64,000 bases of DNA, taken from assembly GCA_932521025.1 (NCBI GenBank), contig OW051473.1:2728001-2792000 (forward strand). The letters run 5' to 3'. The notes beneath the pieces are model-generated. The model worked only from the letters and a program-made list of their open reading frames with translations, was not told the origin of the DNA and did no database searches. This DNA comes from Oscheius onirici. Taxonomy: Eukaryota > Nematoda > Chromadorea > Rhabditida > Rhabditidae. Position 1 is the first letter of the stretch. The number at the start of each line of letters is the position of its first letter. Made by a program: the position numbers and the translations under genes. Positions 35,423 through 46,029 of the stretch are shown here, one piece after another.

Positions 35423-36231
35423 GGCTCCTGAAAGAAGTTTGATTACAGCAAGGAAAACATTGTCGGCACGAAAGTAATCGCCGAAAAGTTAGATTAACAA
35501 ACGGTCCACGTGAAATCCTTGCGATCGGGAAGCAAAGTCGCGGACATTTTATCAATGAACGCGATCCCCAAACAAGACCAACGATAAACAAACACTGAAA
35601 TCTTTGCTTTTTATTCTAGAGAAACAGAAAGTGGAAAAAGTGGGTCTACCGAACATTTTCTCTTTCCCATCATTAGAGTTTCCTAAAGTAAAAGCTGGTG
35701 TGGTTTCCTATCAAGTTAACCGATTAAAACATTAGAACACAAATCAGCGGCAGTCATTGCAATAACGGAGAAATCAAGGGCTCGCGAGAGAATCGATAGC
35801 AGCTAGAGAGTCGGGCCGCAAAACAACAACTCGCAGTAGACGCACATCTCAGGATCGACGCGGTCATCGACGCGACTGTGACCCCTGGTCATTTGGGGGA
35901 CTACCGCGGTCAGTGACGTAGTTGTAGACAAGGGACCACTAGCTGAACGTCATAAACAAAGAAAATGTACAGAATTGATATTTTAACAGTGTTTTGATCA
36001 AAAAATAGTCAAGAGTAATCTAAAAATTGAAGGCATTTTCTCTTTTGGTTTTTGTGTCTGTATGACTGTTCCTCATTTATATATGCAAAAGAGAAAAAAA
36101 ACCGCACAAAGAACTAAAAATGGCTACATGCAGGCTATGTCGATACGAGTCAGATGCCCTATTTGCAGGAGCAATTGCATCAAAGAAAGCGCAAAAATAA
36201 CCCAAAAGACTGATTTCACAGGCATCATAAA

Positions 36232-36271
36232 ATTATTGTGGCTGAAAACAGATTATTGTGGCTGAAAACAG
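36232..36271. repeat. exact tandem duplication, 2 x 20 bp
   Basis: The unit attattgtggctgaaaacag occurs twice back to back without mismatch. This is probably a recent replication-slippage duplication in non-coding DNA. Confidence 0.9.
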
Positions 36272-36978
36272 GACAAAAAGTGTCAGCTGCGTTTGCCAGG
36301 TTGCTTTAGAAAGATGTAACAAACAGAGCTAACGACCACGTCTCATTCGTTTGAGAGCAGTTCAACTGTGATAAGCAGACTGACCACTAAGGAAAGGCTT
36401 TTAACCAAAAGAATGTTGTGATTGGCAGGCTAATGTCAAGGAGAACATACATCTATTAGTTTTCGTTTGCAAAGAGCGACTATGACATAAAAAACTACGT
36501 TACACGTTCTCTGAACTCCATCTTCGATTGCCGCTCCCGAAAAAGACATTACTCTGCAATCGTTGCCGATTTCGACGGACAAGTAAACAGCAACACGGAG
36601 ATAAGAGATAAAAAATCGCGAAGCGGTATTCCCCTCGAAAAAGACAAAAGGAAGTAGCGAACATTCGAAGGATAATCGAAATCTTCTCTGCTACGTGCGG
36701 TCGCCGAGTTTTGGTTTGAGCCGGCCAGACGCGCTTGATGGAATGTCCGGCAGTTCAAAGTATGAGCAGCTCAGTTTAAATCCGAAGAGAGAAAGATCAA
36801 AACATGGGTTGCAGGAACAACATGCTAGACATTGAACTAAAAATTGGGATCACATCCGTGATAAACATGTTCGTACCTGCCTCGACCCGTTGCATTTTAA
36901 CAAGCAACTTTAACTAATGGCAAACTCATTATAAGCACTCGATAAATAAGGCAAAGAAAAAGAAAGTAAAAGACCGAC

Positions 36979-37000
36979 CTTTTTTCTTCTGCAGTTCCAT
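36979..37000 (-). CDS. possible alternative first exon of glycogen phosphorylase
   Basis: ATG at 37,000 in good context (ataccATGG) encodes MELQKKK, then a weak donor (G/gtcggt). Its phase 1 end joins the acceptor at 35,427 to give an in-frame GA before the regular initiator Met. This would create a slightly longer N-terminus, as known for an isoform of the C. elegans gene. The donor is poor, so this is only a candidate. Confidence 0.25.
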
Positions 37001-37373
37001 GGTATTCCACGCGAAGCAACTGATGGAGATAGGGCTGTCCTTGGAAATAGGGACCTACCTGTAAACAAAATGGCGTGATGTCAATACGTTCTCGACGCTT
37101 AAAAACATTTTCGCTGTGTACTTCATTCTGAAAATAAGATAAGGAAGGCTCAAGAGAGATACGCTCTTAGCCTAAGTAAAACTGAAAAGGAGATGTTTGA
37201 AATGGTAGTTTCGAGCTCAAGAAACCGTGCATTTTTTTGAGAAAGATTTTTCTGACTATTTTTTCCTTTTTTTAAGCAGCTCTAAACTATATATTAAGTG
37301 TTGAGTACAGCCGAGTCGCTTGCCTTTTGGCGACTCCAACTAGATCCACTCTGCGTTCAGGCGGCACACCAGT

Positions 37374-37393
37374 GCTTCCGTGGCGCAATAGGC

Positions 37394-37429
<36 letters not shown>

Positions 37430-37446
37430 GAGCCCACCCGGGAGCG
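37374..37446 (+). tRNA. tRNA-Asn (anticodon GTT)
   Basis: A 73-nt cloverleaf: acceptor stem GCTTCCG with CGGGAGC (one T-G wobble), D-stem GCGC/GCGC, anticodon arm TTCGG-CTGTTAA-CCGAA with GTT in the loop, T-arm GGTGG-TTCGAGC-CCACC, discriminator G. There is no intron and CCA is not encoded. A T run follows shortly after the gene (tcttttgcttttt), suiting Pol III termination. Confidence 0.95.
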
Positions 37447-38369
37447 AAATCTTTTGCTTTTTGATTTTGTTTGTCATGAAATCTGTCTATATGTCTGTCT
37501 GTATGGCTGAGGGTCTAATTGAGGATAAAGCAGAGGGATTGTGCGCACAATTAGTTTTTAACAAGTCGAGACAGGAAAATCCTTTAGTTCTTACCATTTT
37601 GGTAGTTTCTTTGGAGATGCTGGGACATGTGTGAGTGACAGGGAAAGAATGAAAGGAAACTAGGACTGTGGCTCCAGGAAAAAAACAAAGTGATAGGCGA
37701 ACAATAGGAATCACTTAGCTTTAGCCCTGGAAGGCCAGTGCAAGCCATGTTTTTTCTAGAAAATTCTCAAGTTCCTTGAAGGAGCAGTGTCATACAAGGT
37801 AATGAAATAACCTTCATATGAGGGAAATGTCTAATCGACTATGAAAACACCCTGCCATTGTTCACTAACCTCCCATCTTGTTTTCCAATTGAGTGGTAAC
37901 ATTCAGAGTTGCATGGAAAATATTTTTCCTTGTAGAATAAACTGTTGAACTTTGAAGGAATTTATCAAAGTGTTTGTACCTAGTGCTATCTTCACTACAT
38001 CAAACGTCCAGTTTTTCAACTTTGGTCTGATTTTCGACAACAACAGAAACTGGCAAACATCTTATCCGGTTCTGAAGTCATTGGGCGCTCTTGAACCTGA
38101 CAAACCTTTTTAATTTAAGGCCTTCTCCTGGAAAAATCATAAACTTTCATTGATTTGCTATACAATCGGGGCAGTTTGGACAAAATGTAAAGCTTTTTCT
38201 GCCTCTACAGAAACTAGAGAGCACTAGCGGACAAACTGATATTTTCGAAAATGAAAGTTAGAGGGAACAGGGTCTTGAACAAGTACAAGATCTTTTTGGT
38301 GACAAAATTGGAAAATCATAAAAAAGAGGATCCGTCATAATATATACTGCGAAGTGAGCTAGAAGTGTT
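37447..38369. other. intergenic, nothing recognised
   Basis: A-T rich sequence between the tRNA and the 3' end of the small secreted-protein gene. The minus-strand frame at 37,487-37,714 has no splice or domain support. Confidence 0.5.
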
Positions 38370-38895
38370 CTAACCGTGGTGAATGTGACGTTGGTTCTTT
38401 CTGCCCAACTTGTGCCATTCACTGAAACCTACTGCTCCTGGATAGTAGTAAACCTCCATGACCCATTTGCGGTAAGAATCTCGAGAAATTATCTGAATTT
38501 GGTATTTAATTAGCTCTATTCAAATTAACAACTTTTCTGGGAGATTTGGCGTAGCGATCACCGGGGAATTCTACAAAAAGAGTCCAGTATCCCTTTCTTC
38601 GAACCTGGAACGTTTAGTTATGTGTGCTATGTTTAGTGATTTACCTCAAAAGTATGCTCGAATGTGTTTCCAGCTGACACATTAAAATCAGCCGTGTTGT
38701 CGACTCCGACTAATCGGAAAAACGTCGCGTCACTGACGTTATGGTTTCTTAAACGCGTAATATAAATTTGAAGGCTTTTCAAACAAACCGTATATAGAGG
38801 GTGAGGTCGTACTTTCTGCCTTTGTATGGGTGGTATTTTCGCAGTTGGCAAAACTGGCAGAGTAACAGCACCACAACCAGCTGCAGCAACCGCAT
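38370..38895 (-). CDS. small secreted protein of unknown family, 134 aa
   Basis: Four exons: 38789-38895, 38645-38747, 38533-38604 and 38370-38492. Phases are consistent and the total is 405 nt. The protein opens with a typical signal peptide (MRLLQLVVVLLLCQFCQL). The mature part has no cysteine and alternates hydrophobic and polar residues like a beta-sandwich: KYDLTLYIRNHNVS, FFRLVGVDNTADFNV, FEHTFEVRRKGYWTLFVEF, then WVMEVYYYPGAV and a basic His-rich end RHIHHG. It has one N-glycosylation site in the NHNVS stretch. I do not recognise the family. A Notch-ligand N-domain was considered and dropped. Likely an extracellular nematode protein; the function is unknown. Confidence 0.65.
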
Positions 38896-41800
38896 CGAAA
38901 TCAGCACATACGAAGAGGCCTATTAGGATATCTTCAAAAAGGGTACCACAAAGAGAAGCTCTTAATCTTCATAGAGAAAGTTCGTGGAACATTAAATGAC
39001 TTTTTCTTATACACCATGTTATCTACGTTTCCATCAGGGCGCGGCGGTAGGAACAAATTTTGGTTTTTGCTTCCACATTCTCATTTCCTTGTCCACTTTA
39101 ATTGTACTGGAAATTCTATAAGAAGAAAAAATGTTTCTGTTTTTTATGGTTTCTTCACCTTTGTGAGTAGCAACATTGCATAAATGCAAGTTTTTGCCTC
39201 TGCGCAAAAGCGTTATTCCGTTTTTGTCTCTAACATAAAGGAAAATGTTACTAAAAACATTCCCGAGCCGGATGTCGCGTTTGAGAAACACTGACTGTCG
39301 TCTCAAAACATAACAGAAAATAGAGGTACTGCGGATGGAATAAAAAGATCAATCTTCGTTGTCACAATAGTCAGTTTTGATTAGAAAGCCAGATTAGAGG
39401 AAATTGTATAATATATCCAAGTGTCAAAAACCAGCTATACACATGTAAAATAGGGGGTGCCGCAATCAGTGGAAAAGAAGCTACTATGTTTTTGTTGTTG
39501 TGGGTAAACATCTAATTCTCACTCTTCCCGACTCCGCTTATCCTTAATGCCTTGGGGACCTATTTATGCTGTTTTCGTGTAGATATATCATTGCTGTTGG
39601 TAGGCTCTACATCAGTAGAAAAAGAAAAAAGGAAGTAGAAGAATGCGGCTAGTTGGCCAAAACTAATGGTGATCAAAACACATTATACTGACAGCTTTAA
39701 AAAAAATTAAATTATCAGCAAAACGTTTTTGGATACTTCAAAGCAAGTGTTTCTGTTAGCTACTTCGAAGATCAGGTTTAGTTGGAGAAGAAAGGATGAG
39801 GACAAATTGGAATAGTTTTTCTGAGACGAAAGCTGAATCTCGCATGTCATGCGCTTCATCTCTTTTGCCGGAGACTCTTCCTCACAGGTGCTGATTTATT
39901 GGCACAATAACGGCACTAGCAGAAAAGCGGAACCCGCATTTGGCAAAAATGTTGTAAGCGATACGACAAGGTCATAACTGGATTGATGACAAAAATTAAA
40001 ACTCACCGGATGAGCATGTACTGCAGCTGACCCGTCTCCTGAAAATACAATAAAATGATGAACAAGAAGGCGAGAATTAATGAAGCATGATCAAAAACAG
40101 GGATAGCTGAATCGCTTTCAAGGGCAGCTTGCTGCGATTGGCGTAATAGTATTGGCTTTATGTAGAGATCAGATCCTATCTGGAAGGTGATGCAGGGATG
40201 CCCCGCTACTTTGGCCCCGAGACAAGTTTCGCGCTTCACCTCCCGCTACAAGAGTCTAAGTAGCAGCGGCGCTAAGAAGGCTTAAGAAGCCGGCTAGTTG
40301 CGGTGTGAAAAGACTACCATTTGCATATGAATACCGTCCCATATTTCTTCGGAATTGCCGTAAAACCTCAAAAAGAAGAAAGGTTTAGAAAAGGTAAAAC
40401 AGCGGAGAAGCGGTTTTAAATTAGGCAGCTCCCAAAGGAGGAGAGTTCCGACATCGTTCGGAAGATCTAGGAGCGGAGAGAACAACCCACTCAAAAGTGC
40501 TGTAAAACAGACCTCATGGTGGTGATTACGAGCACAAAAAGAACCTCCAACGGAGCCAATTGTCGAGAGTTTTGACAGATTATGATGCCTTGTCGACTCG
40601 TAGCGAGCCACATACACATGCACCTCTCGTAGTCCCTCGGCGTGCCATTAGATAAAACAATTGACAAGACAACAAACAGCTAGGAAGAAAGGGAAACGAG
40701 ACTCATAATAGAGGTCGTTGAGGGCCGAGAGTGCAGTTTTTTATAATCTTGTCATAAAAGATTGCCACGGAGAGGGATGGAGGTGTGAATGCGAGTTAGG
40801 CCACCTCCTCTATAAAAACCAAAACCGGTAAGTCGAGGATCAAAAATTGACTTTCATCATTGGATGGAAAGCTAACAGGAAATGAAGATACACGCAGCTG
40901 CATTTCCTGGTCATTTCTTCTTTGTTTGCAGAAACAGGGGGTGCTCCAAGTTTCTTCATGAGCACAACCGGTCCATTGACATCGGAACGCTTTAATTCTC
41001 AAGAAATTGAAACGATTTGTCATTGCAACTTTTGTTTGAAATCAATAAGCTGAGTCAGTCGAATCATTGGAAAAGTTATAGAAAAAGTCAACAACTGCTT
41101 GCGAAAGAAGAATTACAGGTGAACTGTCACGAACAGGTTTGTTTTTCAAGTTTTACAGAGGAAACGATTTATAGTTGGATGGGAATATTCAGAGAGTAGA
41201 AAAAATGTAATTGTTTTTCATATACGATTCCTATAAGGACGGTTGAATGATGCTCAACTGTATGTGGGGCAAATGTGAGGCACTGCTTGTGGTATGTACC
41301 AGATGACGTATGAACAAGGAAGAATACATGAAAAGAATGACAAGATTCTTGATCACAGAGGAGGTGAAGAAAACAGAAACATATAAAAATAACTATCACA
41401 GAAACACAAGATCTATTCTTCTCAGAGCATACAACAAAGAAGATCTAAATGTGTTAAAACATGTGGTTTTGTTGGGAAAAATGCTGGTCTGCTAACGACC
41501 GAATGGCGGCCACGAAACAATAACGTAAACTATTAGCAGAGGCTCGTTAGTGTGCGCCTGCTGGAGAACCGTAAGTTCTCAAATTTCCTGGCCACCTTTG
41601 TGCAGCATCTTCAGCCGGGAGGTGGCCAATTATAAATGATTTGAATAGTAGTAAATTAATGAGCAGTCCCCTGTTTGCAATTTGGAATCCTAAATTGATT
41701 CTTCTGACAGATGCGTAGCTAGATAAGTAAGTGGAGGGCAATGCCACACCTCAAAAAGTATTGGAACTGACAGACAGGAGACATGCGATACCCTTCTCTC

Positions 41801-43497
41801 TTTGGGTCTTTGGTGAATTATGGCGTTTTTTGCGGCTTTTACCAATGCATTAGATAACGAAGAAGAAGCCGAAATTTGAGAAGACAGGCCTGGCCGACGA
41901 GAATCATCAAACAGAAATGCCGACAACGGCAAACAGCAGACTGAACACCGAATTAGCCACTCCGAGTGCGAAAATCTGCATCGGAACCAGGACAAAAAAA
42001 ACTAAGAAGAGAGACAATCAGTGGCAAAAAGATTGTTTTCCATGTTTGTCAACATTCATCTCGTCAACAGAATAGCGGGCATGGGAGCCAACTACTGGTA
42101 AAATGAACGCTGTGGCTTGTCAGCTGTGAAAAATGGAAGGATATTAACAGAGGATGGGCGAACGAAAAGCGAGAGTAACATATAGAAGGCAGGAGAAGGG
42201 TGATAGCGGAAACAAACATGTCTCCTCACCTTGTCTCAAGTGTTTTCTTCACCTCGCCGTTTCGGCTATTTACAAAGGCAATCAAAATCACCACGGAAGA
42301 CGGAATATTTCAAAGTACTACCGGTTTAGCCCAAAATGTGAATTGATGCCATTTCGTGACATCTCTCCGCATTTTGACACTCGGATTAAATGGCGGATTG
42401 AAACGGAAGGCCAGTTTGCAACATCTGGTGCGAGAGGACCTCCCGTCGGCCCTGATTTATGCTTAATCGGGGTAGCTAAGATTATGTGACAAGTCGCGAC
42501 ATACGATCAAGTCGACAAGGATTTACAACAGAAAAACTTCGGAGCAGCTTGACCCTTCCGAAAGAGCAAACAGACGTAGGTGTGAATGGAGTACATGCGG
42601 CAATGAGGCCATCAAAATGGTAGAGGATTTCCGTGACCCCGTCGTAGTAATGAACCCTATTCCGTATCATCGTTTTGAACGAAGAAGAAAAGTCGGCGTT
42701 CAATTGCCTTTAGTTGATTGTTAATGGCATTGTCGTAACGGGTAGAACGGAGACTGACAACTGGCATGATACGGCAATGGGTGTAACCGTTTTGAAACCC
42801 CCTTTTGTGGCAACTTGTGACTTTGCCTTATTACTCACCAAAACAATATCAATGCGATTTGAAATTCGCTATATGAGAAGAAGAATGTGTTGGAAGATGA
42901 TTTGGACTTCTCATATGGATACAAACTTTGTGAAATAGCTTAAAGAGCAAAACTTCTTCAAAATGACTGACTTCCTTCTTTCTTATTAGTTTCAGCAATA
43001 ACGAAAGTTTGAAGAAGAGCAAACTGATGCGGTCGGGTGTGCCATTTACAGAACTTCACTAAAAGAAACCACAAACTTTAAAACTGCATACATCTCCAGG
43101 AAACACTGAAAAGTAAGTAGTGGCTTGGTAGGCGCTATCGGAATTGCCACGCGCTACTGAAACCAGAATAAGTCGTTGTCCAAATAAATGCAGCACATGC
43201 CCCTCCTCGTACGATTAAAAGTTTACTCAAAGTGAAAATTGACGAGAAAGTGCGTTTTTACGATGATCGTCTGACAAGACAATGCCAAAACAATACAAGG
43301 ATGGGTAATAAATGCGTGTTCTCGTGTTGCGCAAGTGAGCGGGGTCGGCTTGTTTTCCTTTGTTGTGGCAATCACTCTTGTGGCCTTGTGCCGTTGCCAG
43401 CCGATCGCCGTCGCTTTCACACTTCTCGATTCGGTCTTCTTTTGGTACGGGTCACTTGAGGTTCATTTCAATTGATCGCTCGACAGCTCTCTTCTAG
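38896..43497. other. 4.6-kb region without a supported gene
   Basis: Several short open frames occur (for example 40,294-40,623 minus, 41,690-41,995 minus and 42,154-42,489 plus). None has a domain, a signal peptide with splice support or a conserved motif that I recognise. It separates the minus-strand gene cluster from the plus-strand cluster and probably contains regulatory DNA for the divergent neighbours. Confidence 0.5.
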
Positions 43498-44544
43498 ATG
43501 GTTGCTATCAATTTCAATCAAGGGCAAGTGCCGCGCAACTTGCTCACGTTTCCTGTAAAATATATGTATTATTCTGCTACATTACTACCTTTCTCGGCTC
43601 TTGTTTTTGTATTCATGATAGGAGCCGTGTTTCATCCTAATTTATTGTTCGATTACTACTGGATGTGCGGGGTAAGTTAGTTTCACTATTTCTTTTTTGA
43701 AATTTTCAAAAACGAGGAACAATCGTTTTTCAGAAAGTTCACCTACCTTCAATCTCTCGAATTATAAACATGCCCATTGAGCGAACTGTTTTCCAACTAC
43801 TTATCATGTTAGACCTTCCATTTAGATTATTTTCATTGTGGTATCATGGTAAACCTGAGATTTTCGTTATAACTGTCTTTTCAGCCAAACTAGTAACTTC
43901 AAGCAAAGACGACTTTATAACAGAGGGACTGAGATACGGAATGACCATATCGAGTATCACCGAGATTACAGCCCTGTCCTTTTTGGTCACAGTTGGCGAA
44001 CACGAGAGTGGAAGTACACAATGGCATATGACTCATCTTTCCGATATATTTTAGGCTTACACGTTGTTTTCTTCTGTATGTTCACCATATCTTCTTTTGC
44101 ATACTTTTTGTCCCACTCCCTCAGTTTGAGATTTGCTTCGGATAGAACAACTATGGTAAGACCGATAGTAGACGTGTAAGATGCACGAAAATAAGATTTT
44201 TACTTATAAGCATAAGTTTGCCGCTTAAATTCAAAAACAGTTCAAAATTCGTATTTTCAGTACGAAGGTGGCTTAAATGGTCGGATAGCTTCGGTTCTGA
44301 CCTTGGCAGTCACACTTCCATTGATATTCACATTTTTCACTCTATACAATGGATTCTGTGTTCCGTACAGTAAGTCCCATTCTGTTCGCAATGATTTCAC
44401 ATCTATTCAGCATATGAACTGTTCGCCCTGTTTGAATACATCACCATCACTGCAATGTTGTCTTATCATGCCACTTCCTACTACCAACTGTGTGGAAAAA
44501 TAATGATAGTGCATCCTCATAAGCAAAAAGTTATCAAACTGTGA
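43498..44544 (+). CDS. PGAP2-like multi-pass membrane protein (FRAG1/DRAM/Sfk1 family)
   Basis: Exons 43498-43671, 43734-43848, 43885-44007, 44055-44155, 44261-44369 and 44411-44544 give 251 residues, matching human PGAP2 (254). PGAP2 acts in the Golgi in lipid remodelling of GPI anchors. Seen: hydrophobic helices (YYSATLLPFSALVFVFMIG; ISSITEITALSFLVTV; LHVVFFCMFTISSFAYFLS; LTLAVTLPLIFTFFTLY; ELFALFEYITITAMLSYHA), the LPSIS motif after the first helix, RLFSLWYHAK, and a C-terminal segment of the YTIFAILEY type. The ATG follows immediately on a ttctag acceptor, a trans-splice arrangement. The frame seems to break after VGEHES, but a 47-nt intron with a perfect atattttag acceptor restores it. 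C. elegans has several paralogues; I cannot say which this is. Confidence 0.85.
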
Positions 44545-46029
44545 TCTCATGTACATGAATCTATAAGCTCTTACTGCGTCTTTAAAAACACGTTCCATTT
44601 TATCGGGAATAGGATTTACGACTCAGCTGTGGCTGTCTACTTTCCAAAAGTGGATCCTTTTTTTTTTCGTTTTTAACGACTCGCGGCATCTCAGAATGCT
44701 CTTATCTTCTCCTTTTTGTGCTTATTTACGGTCGATAGCGGGTGTCACAGCCCTCCCAGTCAAACTTTCCCATTTGTGCCAGGAGCTTTATGTCATCTTT
44801 AAATTGCTGCTTTTTAACAGACCGTTTAAAAAATCTGCTTTTTCCATGACAAGTAAACTTTGATTTTCATTAAATTAAGCCAAATTACATGAAAGAAGAG
44901 AAAACAAGCAAGTTTGTTTAAAATTCGCCCAAAGTGTCGTCGTTATCTCGGCTGTTTTACTACTCCTGTGACAGCTCGTTGTCTTTTATGTTGATTAAAC
45001 CACTCATCTCAACTAATTTTACTACAGTTCTTAGTTCATTAAGAAATTTTGACAAAACATTGAATCGACCACTGTAACAGTCACATATTTTTTTAATCGC
45101 GACCGTACTTATTCATTATTGTACCAATTCGAAGTTGGTTCTTTTCATGAGTTGTTCGAGTGAATTTCATGTAGTCTTATTCCTTGTTCTTTGGTTTATT
45201 TCAGTTACTCCTCCTCCTTATAAATGTGAATGATCCATTTGAAAAATCGGAACCATACTTAATGCTCAATAAAACTGCTACTTCCGTCAAGAAGCACTAC
45301 AATTTACCCAGATAGTAGCAAATATGTCATCAGATTCTTAAAATTCTTTGAACCACTCCGTCTTCCTGTCGAACATTGGTTCTTTCAGGCCAGCTGATAA
45401 GGAATTGTTGCTGATGAATCGTCGAAGTTGGATTTCTTCCAACTTTTCACTGGATCCCATCGAAGATGGTGAATTTCCCGAGCCCGCTATTATTCATGTG
45501 TGAGCCCTTAATAAAGGCTAGTGGACATAATGGCCTGGCCCCTGGTGCTTTCTATCTACTTTGACGATGGAGCTTTTCGCGTGCTGTGCAGATTTGCCCC
45601 GAAATTGATTTCCCGTGTTATTTAGGGAAATACATATTGTTTCCGATCCGTCGTTCGCGTGTTCATGAATAAGCAGCTCGTCCTTCTGACTAAATATTAA
45701 TTGTTCCACTAGCCAGTGTTCCCTCCCTACCCTCCTCCCAATTCAACACGCTCCAGCACATTTTACTTGCCAGTGGTTTCCGATTCACGAAACTTTTGAC
45801 TCATACCCGTTTTTTCACACTCGGTGTTGCCAATACTTACATAGGTGTGAATAGCCACAAATGTTCACGAGCAAATACTCTTATGGCCGCTGGTTTTGCA
45901 ACCGAAAAGCGTGAAAATTTTTCACAGGGACCATGCCGATAGGAATTTTCCGGCGGGGAAGAACTAAATCTTTAATACCAAACAAACACCCACCTCTGTT
46001 CTGTTGTCTTAGGACCCATCATAAATTTT
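44545..46029. other. intergenic, nothing recognised
   Basis: A T-rich 1.5-kb stretch between the PGAP2-like gene and the EMAP-like gene, both on the plus strand. It should hold the PGAP2 3' end and the EMAP-like promoter. A minus-strand frame at 45,518-45,709 has no support. Confidence 0.5.

Larger units (their letters stand above)
35428..37373. other. 5' region of the phosphorylase gene; no other supported gene
   Basis: Upstream of the phosphorylase start. It holds a weak candidate alternative first exon (36,979-37,000) and an exact 20-bp tandem duplication (36,232-36,271). No other coding frame is convincing. Confidence 0.5.

Noticed and set aside
38370-38895. Notch-ligand (DSL) N-terminal domain
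   Set aside because: That reading used the wrong frame for the first part; the spliced frame has a signal peptide, no cysteines in the mature part and no DSL motif.
44008-44054. Apparent frameshift in the PGAP2-like gene
   Set aside because: A 47-nt intron with an atattttag acceptor restores the frame and the family sequence, so no break is needed.
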